Shown here: in pieces, positions 33,300 to 45,299 of the stretch
Layout: the number at the start of each line of letters is the position of its first letter
Position numbering within the stretch: the stretch's first letter is position 1
Assembly (NCBI GenBank): GCA_022539475.1
Contig: VCMS01000237.1
Span: forward strand, 22,140-86,139
DNA length: 64,000 nt
Direction of reading: 5' to 3'
Source of the DNA: Gracilaria domingensis
Taxonomy: Eukaryota > Rhodophyta > Florideophyceae > Gracilariales > Gracilariaceae
Position numbers and translations under genes: made by a program
Notes under the pieces: generated by a model
What the model was told of the DNA's origin: nothing
Seen by the model: only the letters and a program-made list of their open reading frames with translations
Databases searched by the model: none

Positions 33300-35220
33300 C
33301 TGCAGTGAGTCATTTGGCAGACATGGTTCTCGCCTTCAGTTCGCTCGCTGGGGTGTCGCTTTGTGACAAGCGGGCTCGAATCAGTCAGTAAGAGGCATTC
33401 CCTCACTGAACATCAAAAGCTCATGCGAGCTATGTTAAAGTTTCAACCCGAAACTCGTTATCAGACGAAAGTTACCACGTTATCACAATCGGCTCAGGAC
33501 TCGGCGGGCTTTGCGCATCAGCGTTGCTCTCCACATATAGTCTTCGCACACTTACACTCGAGTCTCATACCGAGCCAGGTGGTGCTGCTCACTGCTTTTC
33601 GAGAAGAACCGGTCTCGGCACCCTAACTTTTGAGTCATGCACCTTTTCTCTGGTCTTCAGTCTCTCCCTCTGACAACCGTATGTATCATGTGCTGCGTGC
33701 CGTAGATGCCCGACTTGACGTCACTTGCTACAATTCCCAGGTTGTGTTACGACGAGACACTTAATTTCGAACAACACTTCGAGCTCGAGAACCCGTTTTT
33801 GAACAACTACTCAACGCAGCCGCGGTACCAACTGCCCAAATCGAAATGAGCAATCCTACGAATGCTTTGCGCCATCCGTATTAGCTCTGGCGGCTCTACG
33901 TGCCTGTGATGTTACTGTTTCTCTTCGAGTTGCTTCCCAATACATACTATCCCCAACTTCTTTGTCCCACATCCCACGCATATCTCAACTGTCACGCCCC
34001 TTCTCCACAGTTCTAGATCGCTTCGTGTCTGAAGATTTTGCCCGCAACTTAATGAACCTTTTATGCTTCCTACTGGCCTGTAGTAAATTGGGGGAAGTGG
34101 CCGTGCCAGGACTCGAACCTGTGTCACGGGCTTCGTGAAAAAGTACTCACGGTGCTCACCCGCTGAGCTATGGCCGCTCATGTGCTTGCCCGGGGCACAT
34201 GGCTGGAGGTGTTGAAGTACTGATAGTGTCTTCGATCTGCAGCTCGCTGACACTACATGGCCGGAACAACAACAGATAAAGTCCCTGTTGCTGAGGCAGC
34301 ATTCATGTTTCGCGAGTGGCTCGGTGATGGCGCTGTTCTTGGTGCTCCTGTCCTACAGCGACCTGTCGGTGGGGCTTCCGCAGTAGCAAAGTCGCTCATC
34401 GAAGCCATAGAAAGTCGGAATGGTGTTGCGCAGACAAGATCACATGTGAATCGCATTCTTATTGAAGCTGGCCGAGCAACTGGAGTACAACTAAAGTCTT
34501 GTCGTACAATCAGAGCCAAGAAAGCTGTCATTTCGAATGTCTCTGTGCTGGATGTTCACCGTTTGCTGCCGGGATGGAATACCCACGTTGAAGAGCCTCG
34601 GAAGGAAGGAAGCGGTGGCGAAATTGCCCATCTTTCATGCACTTTCACATTTCATTAGACACAGCAGAAGATATTCGGTCTCGTTTGCCCCATGCACTCT
34701 GGAGCCGAACTATACTAGCGCTGGAGACTGGTAGTTTCAATTAGAGCATCCGGATAATGTTGTTCTTATCAGTATGCCTTCTGTATTAGACCAAGATGCA
34801 TGCTCAGCTGTTCAAGCTGTGTTACACGCTTACAAATCGCCAACTGAACCATTCGAGGACTGGAGCTCATGGGAACCCGGCACTCCGGAGTACGATGAAT
34901 TCAAAGATAAGCTTTCTCAGGTTTTGTAGAGAGCAGTTAATCGCTTCTTCATCACTGTCATTTGTCCAAAAGCATACATTTAGCTTATTGGTACCCCATA
35001 AACGCATGCCCGATTTATTCGTCGACGAAAAGGTTCATACAGGCCGAAGGTTGACGCAAGTATGCCCGGTTTAGGGCTTCCACTTCCTAGATCGGGAGCC
35101 TACCCAGAGCGAATTTATTGCATCGGTGACGGCGTGTTTCCTGGGATCGGGGTACCTGCGCTAGCTGGAAGCGCATGGATAGCAGCCAACGGATTAGTGC
35201 TTGCTCAAGAATTTGTGATG
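33300..35220 (+). pseudogene. CRTISO-like gene, decayed second copy
   Basis: Collinear with 7850-9588 and still very similar. It has many stops and indels in the first half, for example near 33390, 33640, 33760 and 33880, and the 179-bp insertion at 34079-34257. The longest surviving frame is 34257-34658. Near the 3' end it keeps the ancestral frame across the place where copy 1 has lost two bases: here K-V-D-A-S-M-P-G-L-G-L reads straight into IGDGVFPGIGVPALAGS. Confidence 0.85.
34079..34257. mobile_element. 179-bp TG..CA element with tRNA-like core and hairpins
   Basis: Begins TGTAGT and ends ACTACA (6-bp inverted termini) and is flanked by a 5-bp duplication tggcc (34074-34078 and 34258-34262). 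The uninterrupted site is present in the sister gene at 8629-8633. On minus it contains a tRNA-like unit (about 34100-34175): D-arm GCTC..GAGC with A-box TAGCTCAGCGGGTGA, and B-box GGTTCGAGTCC. The acceptor pairs only partly, so this is not a working tRNA. Two further hairpins are seen: CATGTGC/GCACATG (34179-34201) and TAGTGTC/GACACTA near the right end. Size, TG..CA ends and 5-bp duplication fit a TRIM-type LTR derivative; the tRNA-like core fits a SINE. It has features of both. Confidence 0.85.
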
Positions 35221-35279
35221 AATATAAGTTTCTGGGGATCCAGCCTTCTTTCTTCTCCAAAGATATCAACTTCGTGCAG

Positions 35280-36200
35280 TACATACGCAAGTACAGGCCA
35301 TGGCAGATTTACGTATCGCATAGGACGGGAAATTTTGTTTCTGTGACGGATAAGGTGGCTGTCTGTTTTTGGCGGCAGAAAGGCTCCTAGTGCCAAAAGA
35401 CTCCTAATTTTCGGGACGCGGAGCGACTCCGGGCAATTGTGTTGTCATTATTTCGGGCAAAGTGTAGTCTCTCTGAATCTGAACAAAAATTTGAGACATT
35501 CCCCGCTTTGACGAGTGACGAAGACGCAGATTTCGTGACGATTGAAGAACTTTGAAATATAGTTTGCAGAATCGCATTTACTTCTTGAATAAAAACTTTA
35601 TGTCTTTCAAAGGTCGACTTAAAAGATCCGCAATGCATAACGTCCGAGACATATTTATATCAGACTCTACAAACTTCAGAAGGCTTTATATCTCGATCAT
35701 ATCTCATCTGCTATCATTTTTGAAACGGTCATGTTCGCATCGCAACGCAGCTACTTTTGTAGGTGGACGTTTCGGTCTGTGCTGTCTGACGTCGTCTGTT
35801 ATAGGTAGCCTTGATCTGATGTCGAGAGGTGATTTAAAATTAGTGCGGCATCCTCTAGGGTTTGTTGATAGTTAGGCAGTTTAAAGACTATATGGCTGTG
35901 TGAATTAAAAACGAACCAATAGCAAGTTTATTACAACTGCGTAGGTATAAAAAATTAGCCCTGGTGGCTTTGCTCCTTATAAAACATTTTATCTTGGCCT
36001 AAATCGTTTTTCGGTGCTATTCCAAGCTGTTTCACATTTGTGAGCATGCAAATCATTCAGCTGCACTTGTCGGCTGCGAAACTGATCTATAGTTGTTTGC
36101 TGTGGATTGAGTGTTTTCTTGGTTGTGTAAACCGATACATTAGTTTCAATTCTCCCACATTTGGCTCATATGTTTCTTACTAATGTATTTAGAACGATTC
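35280..36200. other. Stretch without recognised genes
   Basis: After the homology to the CRTISO flank ends near 35270, only short frames are present. The plus frame at 35552-35875 has no recognised family. Confidence 0.35.
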
Positions 36201-36205
36201 AAAGC

Positions 36206-36339
36206 CTCTCGACGGGGTTTAAGTGATGACGTGATGTGCTCAACAGTTTATCATGATAATCATGGTAAACGGTTTTGCACATGATAATCATGATAAACGA
36301 TTAAGCACATCACGTCGTCATTCAAACCCAGTCGAGAGA
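36206..36339. mobile_element. Fold-back element or long-TIR MITE
   Basis: 134 bp that are nearly all inverted repeat. The left arm starts CTCTCGAC and the right arm ends GTCGAGAG, with arms of about 58 bases at high identity around a centre of about 15 bases. The inner part is rich in CATGATAATCATG. No clear target duplication. It would fold into a long hairpin as RNA. Confidence 0.8.
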
Positions 36340-39300
36340 CAAAAAATCGTTTCACAGCCAGCAATCATTACCGTACTGCAACTACCACTGATAGTGCGAC
36401 TCCCAGGTCATTTTTTGTGCATTATGAATTGTCGATGATAGTAAGCAGCTTGAACAGCAGAAATGTCAAAACTCGGACTTAGTGCTGAAGTCGTTGTCAC
36501 AGTTTGAGTGTTCGATACACTGCGCTAATCCTGCGCAACACGTTTGTATCAATTCGATATATCGAATTTATACACTTGTCTAGATTATGATTGTGTTTTG
36601 CCCTTTTACTTGTCTTGTCGACGCTCATCCTCTCTTCGACTTCTCTGGTAGAAATTGTGTCTCGCAACAGTAAACTATACTGCCGCACCCGACCTGTGTC
36701 GGAGTGCCCGCGTCGTTTCTCTTCGCTCACCGTTCCTGTGAACAGCTTAGAGACCTGTGTCTCTTCGCCGAGCATCAACATTGTGTTGATTCCTGACAAG
36801 AAAGAGCTGGGTTGAGAAGATTTTGAAGTCACAAATTTCAGATACGAATGAGCAAACTCAGTTACGTTTGACTCTACCATCTTGGTATTCTCTCGTTTTG
36901 CGTCACGCTTCAACGACAAAATAGAATAAAACCGTTTACTTGTGTAGCGATTAGATACGATATTTGAGATATCTCCCCTTATGATCATCATTTTGTTCTT
37001 CTGTTAATGAACAGTATCTAGTAAGAAATTCTTATGAAGGTCATAAACTCTTTTATATTATTTGTAAGTCTAATGAACTGAGAAGACCTTAGACATCTCT
37101 TCAGCAGTGACTTCATGACGGGATGGAGTCGAGGAAATGTTTCGTAAAAGTCCCTACGCAGCTCTTTTTCTAAGATCTTCCTTTCAAATTGAAGAATAAC
37201 AATCTGATTTGGTTTTGCTTTCATCGTTGAACAGACATATTGTCAATGTAATCGGAATTAACATGCATTGTTGTAGATAAGTCTATTCTTTAGAGGTCAT
37301 TGAGCATATAAAATAGCCTAAATATTTGCATTGGGACTATGTACCAAATATCAATCGATTTCATATTCTTTTATTTCGTAATACTTTTTTTCAATCAACC
37401 TCAACAGGCTTCTTTTTTTTCCTTACAGGCTTCTTCTCTTTCACGTTGCCGCTAAACTCATTTGCCATGCCTCATCACAGGCTTTCTACAGATACTGGTA
37501 ACCAATTACAGTGAACGGCCGTGACATACCTCTTGGGATCTTTAACAAAAAGATTATTGGAAAGAACTGGAGTTGTTGAACTAGTTTTTTTTGTAGAAAT
37601 TCCCAATGCGGGTTTTTGGGCTACACAATATACTCAATGAACTCTCAGATGTCAATTATATGTACGGCAATGCATATTGATTCAGATTACGTCAGATATA
37701 TCTCATTTACCACGGGGGAGCACGGGAAAACCGCTTAGTTCTCAAATATTCTGTTGTAAAGTTGGTGTGGGTAAAAAAATCGTATTGGTCACGTAGAATC
37801 AAAATGAATTGCATTGCTGTATTCCAAATGTTCGCTAGCGTTTGAAAGTATGCAAGAAACTTGCCTACAACGCACATTTTTGAAAGCGGGAAGAAATTTT
37901 TCATGAATACATTTTTGTAGACGACGTGAATGTTTCTCCGAACATTTTAGTACACAAAAGTTTCTTTTATTTCTATGGGCAGGTCCATGTCTATGTTTAA
38001 ATTTTCATTGTGTAGCAAAACGATATATGAGCAGTACGAAAAAGATATCTTGAAGTTGTACAACTACCACCGCTTTGCTAAGCAGTATAAAAATGTATAT
38101 AATGCAAAAAACGCTATTTTGGAACAAAATGCGCAATGTTTGTTTTAGTTTATCTTTTTCCTGGCTGTACGGTTGAAGCCAATACTTTTGTTCTCTGTGT
38201 ATCTTTGCATGAGCATCAAATTTGGACAAATAGATTACAGTTCTTGAATATGGACAAAGACATATTGCAGGTTCTTGAACACGCTCTGCAAATATTTGAA
38301 GTATGCGGCGATACATTAACCTGTAACATTTTATTAAAGCATCCCGTTGTTTGCATCTTACAGCTTACATTTTACAGTGCCTACATGAAACGTGACACCA
38401 GCACAAGGAAAAAGAATTCTATGAAAATAAAGAAACAAATACTCATACAGCACTTTATTTGACGAACCGACATTCTTCTTAAGGCGTATCATTTGAGGAC
38501 ATGTTGCGTTTCCCGTGCTCCCCTGAGAATGATTCAAATCAGACTGTTTGTCTCATGCCTGTATTTTATAACGCATATGCACAAAGGTATCTTGCTAAGC
38601 ATACCAGTTTGAACCAAAAAGCATCGCGTTCGGATCTCTAAACAATATCGACACTTTTCAAGACAAAGATGAACTTTGAATGCATGCCTCTGAACCACTC
38701 GAAACTTTTCAAACTGTTTTTCAAAGAAATCAGAGAAACAAACTGAGAGTAAGGCCTTAGTTGCTCGGAAGGTTAATCCTTACAACGGATGCATGCAACA
38801 ATAAAAATTCTTTGATTCTAGATGGGTTCTAAACAGAACCAAATTTTTGGATTAAACTGGAGAACGTTTGTTCATGGCGCATATCACAGAATTTTAAAAA
38901 TCAAGCATTACATTAAAGTACAAAACGTTTCCAAACTTATTTGAAGGAGGACCCCTTGAATTAGATTGTGAGCGTTAAAAGACGCTTAGCTGCCGAATCA
39001 GGAAAGAAAATGTGCATTAGACTATTTGTATTAGAATAGTTATAGAACAGAATAATTGGTGCTTAAGAGTAGATAAGACTTCTAAGCGTCTGTGAAAGGT
39101 ACAAGACAAAAAAAATATTTGCAGCAATAGAATGGTCTTAACAACAATATTTTCTTTATATCGCATTTCTTAAATTATACATCTAAATGTAAGAATTTCA
39201 AATCCAAATTCGTCAAGTTTTAACTAGCACGTAGCGTTTTGGAGGCAAAGAACTGTTCTACAACTTAGAAATAACTTGGGCAAGCTTCTGTACCAGCTAT

Positions 39301-41200
39301 CATCAGCGGCTAACAAACCAGTAAGTTGTCAACTTGACATTAACTACTAGCTAGACAATGTCAAGGTCTCAGATCCGCGGAACAAATTTGTAACGTGCAC
39401 GTTCTGGAGCTGCTGTTTGTTCCACACAAAATAATGAATCAAAATATCTTAAAGGCCTCTATGGAAATGTTTTTCGTCTAATTATATTATTTAATGAAAA
39501 TATGTACTACAAAAAGCATCCAATTTGGAATAGATTAGAGCTTCGAGTGTGTCGTGAGTGAAAGGTCAAATTAAAGCTCTTTAATGCATTATAGAATTGA
39601 GCCCCGGCAAAATGGATTTTAAGAAGTCCCAAAACCTTTAAGATATTCATCCAGTTTATCACGGTTTATGTTGGTAACATTCGTGCCATATTCCAGGAAA
39701 ACTCGTGAATTTCGTAAAATGAACGGATAATGTAATTAAATGGGATGCATATAATGTAACTTTGCAAAATACTACAAAGCTGAGAGACAAATGTTTGAGA
39801 ATATCTGGTTTAGTTTTTTCTTTTTTAATCTGCATTGTTCCAGAAGGGTATTGTCACGCAAACTAGCGTGCCTAAAAACAGCAATGACCGATAAACCCTA
39901 CTCAATTATTTTAATGATAGCTTCAGAAGTCATCACTGATAACATTTGAAGTTAACATGATGAGTTGGGTGATAAGTTCGAACTTACCACATTTCAAAGC
40001 CTTGGCTCTTCGTCGTAGAAGCCGAAGACATCTAAGTCTTTCTCTGTTCTCCTAATACTTCATTGAAATCAAAGTAGTTTTTAAATGTAGAAAGCCAAAT
40101 TCAAACCACAGAATTCTAAAAATAGTATATTTTTGATTTTCTTCTAACTTCAACAATATGATATTTGATAAGCTTGGCTAGTATTTGCTCTTTTTCTTAA
40201 CGGTTTTGAGCTCTCAATACGTATTTTGTAGTACTTGATTGAGATCAATGTCTCGTGCGATAACGTGGTTAAGCCTATCTCAGGCAACCTGAGCAAAGCC
40301 ATCAACGTAACATCTGATTATTGTTTAGTATTGAGGCACCACTGCTTGCTGAATGAAGGAGACAATGTAAGGGTATGGAAATGCGAAAAAAAGGAAAGCA
40401 AAGGAGGGAACGGGCACACTCATTGAGAACGTTGCTCTGTGTGAGTTACTATCCATTGTGAGTAGGGTGGCTTTTTAATGTCACCCCTGCCAAGATAGGT
40501 TTAGACCCGACTTGATGGATTCTTAATCAATTAAGAGATTGTCGCACATGCCTGCTTGGACTTGGCACGACTTTCTGACTAGGCAACTATCCGGATAACC
40601 AAGAAACTCACATACAGTACAAACAAACAGAAGAAAACGCATTTGCGAACAATTCCGTCCAGATAAGACTGGCGTCACGCAGAGGCAGCATGTACTGCAT
40701 TTCTGTACGTCAACAGTGCTAAGTGCGCTGGGGATCGCGGGGAGATGGGGGAAAAGGCAACACTTGCACTCTTTACAGTGAGCGCTAAATATAAAATGGT
40801 TTCTTCGCATTAAATTTAATCGCGTGTGTACATTATTGGGCATTGCTGTAACAGTACAAAAATGTATTACATTAAAGTAGTTCCGCCTTGCGACCAAATA
40901 TAATTACATTTTAAGCTTTGTAAGAATTCTGCGTCACCCAGAGCATTCGTGTCTCAGAATTCGCGTTATAGTAGAGAAGATTTTGTAAAACCTTCATGTT
41001 GCCATAAATACAAAAATAGAAAGTCTAAACAAAACTATTCATGCAAAAAGTTGAAAAATACAAGGTGTACTAGTAATATAGCAGAAAAAATATGTAAAAC
41101 CTGTTGAAGAAAAATTTTTTATGGCATAATACGAAGTGATATTTCTGCTCAAATAGCCTGTTTTTCCTGACTTACACTACCGTAGCTTGCAGGAAACACC
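36340..41200. other. AT-rich stretch, largely without recognised genes
   Basis: Apart from the hAT-like element at 37711-38525, I see nothing conserved. A minus frame of 164 codons (36497-36991) is rich in Ser, Arg and Lys with no recognised domain. Elsewhere frames are short. It probably consists of old transposon and intergenic DNA. Confidence 0.45.
37711..38525. mobile_element. Possible hAT-like non-autonomous element, about 815 bp
   Basis: GGGGAGCACGGGAAA near the left end (37714-37728) and its complement TTTCCCGTGCTCCCC (38509-38523) form an inverted pair with CA..TG outer bases. No 8-bp target duplication is evident. A plus frame of 108 codons inside (38136-38462) is not recognisable as a transposase. 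Confidence 0.5.
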
Positions 41201-41419
41201 AGAACTTGTATTGAAGGAGCAATATCTTGCAAATGTTGAAGAAAGTAGAACAATGTTCGTCTAAAGTGTCGTGCCAAGTGTTGCATGACGTGTTAGTTAC
41301 AGTGCGTGTCTTGGGTTTACAGTTCGCATGGGCGCGGCTTGTTCATGTGTGGACGCGGCGGCGTCCTAACGTAGTGGACGAGAAACAGTTAGATTCTCAC
41401 GTCAACACAGGTTAGTTTT

Positions 41420-42610
41420 AACGCGAGCATGCGTAGGATCAAGCTAGTAGATGTAGCACAGCGTCAGCTGGGACAACATACTATGCCCTGGTTCGGGAAC
41501 AAGTTGCGCAGCACCCAAGTGGGGACGAAGGAGCACTCAACGGACGCTAACAACGGGGCGCAAGATAGGCGCGCAGCACCGGTAGTGACCATAGGATAAC
41601 CCTCGTGGGAAACTAGACGATGGAAGAATCGGTTAGGGGGTGCATAAGGTTTACCACGATGAGCTCTGCCCGGTGGGAGATGCTGAAGTGCACCTCCCAT
41701 GGGCACTAGCCACGTGTCGAAAAAAATAAACTATATACCTATAAGGGGGGTCCCGAAGGGCGACACGACAACTGTCACAACCCTACACGTGTGCGACCCC
41801 GAGGTGCACCCTGTGCACACTAACTAAATAAACTAATACTATGCACTCGTCAGGGCGGTGCCTCTCATTGCACTGCAGACCCCTCTTCTTAGGCCTGGCC
41901 TCGTCCCGAGGTTGGCCAAACATTCCTATTCGAGGAGCGACCGCGATTGCGGCCTTCACTGAACAACAATTTCCAGTCCACCAAGATCCCATTTGGGTGA
42001 CCATCGTACGCGACGCAACGCGCGAGAGAACGACGCACATCGCCCGCAGTGGGAACATTACCCATGTCGCGAGCAGCATAGCGACCCACGTCCTGTCTTC
42101 CTTAAAATTCCCGATTCGGTGCCGAATGGGCGCGCCGGTGCTGTGGCTGACCGACACGGCGAGGTACCGGTCATTGGAGCACCGAAGCACCCAGGGGGTG
42201 CGTCCCCCTCAGATCAAAGGAGTCTCACCGGGTTGGCCAAGGGACTCAAACGAATCTTCCCGACGAGGGTGTTCGTTCCCGAGAATACCACCGTCGATTC
42301 CCCCACAGGCTGTGGTGACGTGCGGCGCGTCGCTGACTTCCCGGTTGCGGCACCACGACCATTAACAGCGCGCTCCATAATTCGTAAGCCACCGAAATCC
42401 CTATGGGCGAATATGTCGCCCGTTCGGCGACCAACACGCCTCAACGAGCGGAGTTGCTTCCCAATGGGTCGAGGTCACGGCGCGCGAGTCTGACTCATTA
42501 GCGAGTTCGGTTAGATCACGCGTGCCACCCGTAGCGTGATGACCAAAAATTAGGGCGGGCGACAGCGCGCCACGAGGAAGCTAACCCTTACTCTGGCTGC
42601 ACCGAACCCA
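41420..42610 (+). other. Start of a GC-rich transposon-like segment
   Basis: Base composition changes sharply from AT-rich to GC-rich near 41.3 kb. TATA-like motifs lie at about 41730-41742 (ctatatacctataag). Overlapping frames at 41841-42365 and 41993-42493 are Arg, Pro and Ala rich, and I cannot say which, if either, is coding. It probably forms the 5' part of the element whose ORFs follow. Confidence 0.35.
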
Positions 42611-42612
42611 TC

Positions 42613-43381
42613 ATGGTTACCGACCTTCGCAACATCGGGCTTCGCGCGTTCGTGCGCCAGAATCCCCGTGCGGGTAGAACTTCAACGGCCGCGTCCTCTG
42701 TTGACGCTACTTCCACCGTGATGCGGACAGACACGCACACCACACCCGTTGGGGATGGGGGCACGTCCCGCGAGGGGTCGCCGCTCACCGCCTCCGTTGC
42801 GGTACAAGAGCCCGTGCGGGTTGAACGCGTTGCTTCATCGTGCCCCCCCCCCCACTCCGTCGTCGACGAACGCGATGTTCGATCCCGACGGGCAGATTCC
42901 GCGCGTCGCTGCAACTCCCACCGGCGGGGCGGGGCCATCGAATGCACCGCAGCCGGCGACAATGGTGCCGGCTAGTAGCCCGGTGGGTACTGCTCCGCAG
43001 CCCAACTGGCTCAACCCAACGAGGGCCTTCGATAATACCACGGCTCCCGGAAGGGTACACGTCGGCGCGGGACACGTCGCTATTCCCTACACGGTTGACA
43101 GTTACGTTCCCATGGGGTCCATATACTTCGACGCGCGGCGTTTCGAATCTGTTCCGACCTATCAAGGATTCTCGCAGAAAAACCACCGCAATCGCGTGGA
43201 GTCGTGGCGTGCCCGCTGGGGTCATATGCCCGTCAATCCTGCACAGGACATCCGCACGGTCGATACAGGAAACCTTCGACCGAACATGCTGTTTGCCCGT
43301 TGTTTGGAAGAGCTTGCTTATCAGAACCGAATGGCGGACATCATCGGTCGCCTTTACGCCGATTACACCCAGTTGGGATAA
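42613..43381 (+). CDS. Unknown gag-like ORF 1, frame change at a run of 11 C
   Basis: Starts at the ATG 42613 and runs in one frame to a run of 11 cytosines at 42843-42853, after which the coding pattern continues in the frame that ends at 43381. Before the run the protein is Thr and Ser rich; after it there is a Pro/Ala linker, then a folded-looking part (VHVGAGHVAIPYTVDSYVPM, RPNMLFARCLEELAYQNR). A capsid-type role is a guess from position and size. The homopolymer makes a sequencing slip or polymerase slippage the obvious explanation. The next ORF starts 3 bp after the stop. Confidence 0.45.
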
Positions 43382-43384
43382 AGC

Positions 43385-43585
43385 ATGAAGATTCCCCCAG
43401 TGAGTCACTGTCTCCTCGGATTTGTCGCGTTCCAGCCCCCTTATGACCAGATATACTGGCTCCGCGAGCGGGAGTACTGGGGCGAATTCGTTGCTGACGA
43501 TGCCCGCATCAGGGAGATGCACAAGTTCCTATTCGGGTGGCACAACCAGGAGTATTTCGACATGCCGGCGGAAGCGTGTTCGTGA
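43385..43585 (+). CDS. Unknown ORF 2 of the GC-rich element
   Basis: 66 codons beginning MKIPPVSHCLLGFVAFQ, rich in Tyr, Trp and Phe (PYDQIYWLREREYWGEF). It directly follows ORF 1 and probably belongs to the same original polypeptide as ORF 3, split by small indels. No family recognised. Confidence 0.4.
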   Translation: MKIPPVSHCLLGFVAFQPPYDQIYWLREREYWGEFVADDARIREMHKFLFGWHNQEYFDMPAEACS

Positions 43586-43621
43586 CATTACATCCCAATT
43601 GGGGCTACAATTAGCGAGATC

Positions 43622-45266
43622 ATGTCCGTTTCCCGCTATATGGGTATCCCGCCTCCGTCGTTCACGGCGTACTATTCGAACCTTATGTTAGGACCGCGTA
43701 ACGCCTTCACCGATGCCATCTGGCAGGTGTATTTCGTGGAGTGGGTCCTCTTCGCCTTCATGGGGTGGCTGTACTCTGCCCGTTATGGGGTTCCGGTGCG
43801 TACGAAGTGCCGTGACTGGCACCTGTACCACGACGACAACCTACAGTCCCCGAAGGGTCGGTTGTTCCCGTTGCCGGCCGCTGTCATTCGCTATGCGCGC
43901 GCTCTTGGGGCCCAGAACATCTTGCGTGGGTCCAATTATGGTTTCGCGGACGTTCGCCATTTGCTTGACGACGTCTGCCGTATTGATTGGTCCCAAACAC
44001 CGGGGTTCTTGTCGTATGACTACGAGGCCGATGCGTACCACGATATGCCCCGACACACTGCAGGGAAGGACGATGGCAAGGCGTACGCGAACATGCCGCA
44101 GTATCGTCCCGTTGGGGGAGGATGCCGAACTCGGAACACGCGGAATTCAAGGATTACTGGCCCTTGGGGGTTGGGTTCGTTAGTGCGTGCTTGGAGAACC
44201 CCAATGCGCCCCCACCGGGTTCGTCTATGCCAGTCAATCCTGGTCACGCGTTGGGCCAGGAAGGCGTGGACGAGGACGAGGACGATGCCCTTATTCCACC
44301 GTTGGGCCCTGCTGCTCCGGTTCCGGACGTGGCTATCCCCGTAGGAGATCCAGGCGTGGCGGATGTGCCCGACACTAGCCCTATGGCCCCTGCCGGTTCA
44401 GTTCCAGCTGTGATCCTCGTGTGTTCCGCTTCGGCACCGACTGTGGCTGCGCCAAAAGGCCCTGTTGGGATTGAAGTCGCTGCAGCTCCACTTGCGCCCG
44501 TTATCCCGTATAGTATTGGGTCCGTCGCTGGCATTGAGTTGGCCCCAGGTGGTGCATTCAGTCCCGAGGTGGGTGCTGCTCTGGCGGCTCTACAGGAGGA
44601 GTGCCAGAACCGGGGCTTGGATTCCCCGACTTCCCTTCTGGGTGCTCTGACTTCCGCCCGACTCTGGGCTCGTGACTCCGCGCTGCTTCGCGTCGTTTTC
44701 CAGAGGGCTAGGGGACTCCGCACCGCGCTGCTGGGCGTCGTCGCTCGCCACGCGAACGTCCTCGCCGCAGACCTCTTGGAGGACATTAGCTCCCGTTTCG
44801 GTCTGCCCGTAATCCCGTTGGGTACCACAGGACTCACTTCCCGGAGCGACAATGTCGGCGAGTCCGGTATGGTGGCCCTAACTGGGATTGCCGTGCATCG
44901 GCAAGAGGACGCGGTGAACGCTTTGCGCTTTCGCGCGTTCGTCCCGAAGGGCCTATCACTGCGGACGGGGAGCCGCCAGCTGTGGTCACGCGCACGACCA
45001 TTCATATCGCCCGTGATGGGGCGAACCGTCCAATCCTTGCGACAGCTGCTGATCCCGAAACGGATACTGCCGTCGTCGCGCAAAACCCTGCTGTGGAACC
45101 TCCTGAAGAGGTTCCCGGTTCCCTTGTGGGTGGTGGTCCCGGTGGGCTTCGCTCGCTGCCGGCGCCTGCAGAGAATGAGTCGTCTCTGGCGCCGTCCGAC
45201 TCGGACATGGACGGACCCGCGAGTGCGGTCCGTCGTCGGCGTCGTACCCGTGGCGGGAATGCGTAG
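43622..45266 (+). CDS. Unknown ORF 3 of the GC-rich element, two or more frame changes
   Basis: A folded-looking N-terminal part (43622 to about 44115: RYMGIPPPSFTAYYSNLMLG, DAIWQVYFVEWVLFAFMGW, FADVRHLLDDVCRIDWSQ) ends at a run of Gs (about 44113-44118). The sequence then continues in the frame of 44122 with a Pro/Ala/Val-rich acidic linker and a helical region (LGALTSARLWARDSALLRVV). It appears to change frame again near 44945, ending with an acidic stretch and a basic tail RRRRRTRGGNA at 45266. It would be a single protein of about 540 residues if intact. I do not recognise it. Confidence 0.4.
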
Positions 45267-45288
45267 CGTGCTTCAGCTTTCTTGAGAC

Positions 45289-45294
45289 AATAAA
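45289..45294 (+). terminator. AATAAA polyadenylation signal after ORF 3
   Basis: A canonical AATAAA lies 23 bp downstream of the stop at 45264-45266 and supports this as the 3' end of the plus-strand transcription unit. Confidence 0.5.
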
Positions 45295-45299
45295 AAGCT

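Noticed and set aside
36497-36991. 164-codon minus ORF
   Set aside because: Ser/Arg/Lys-rich, no domain, in AT-rich repeat DNA; not enough to call a gene.
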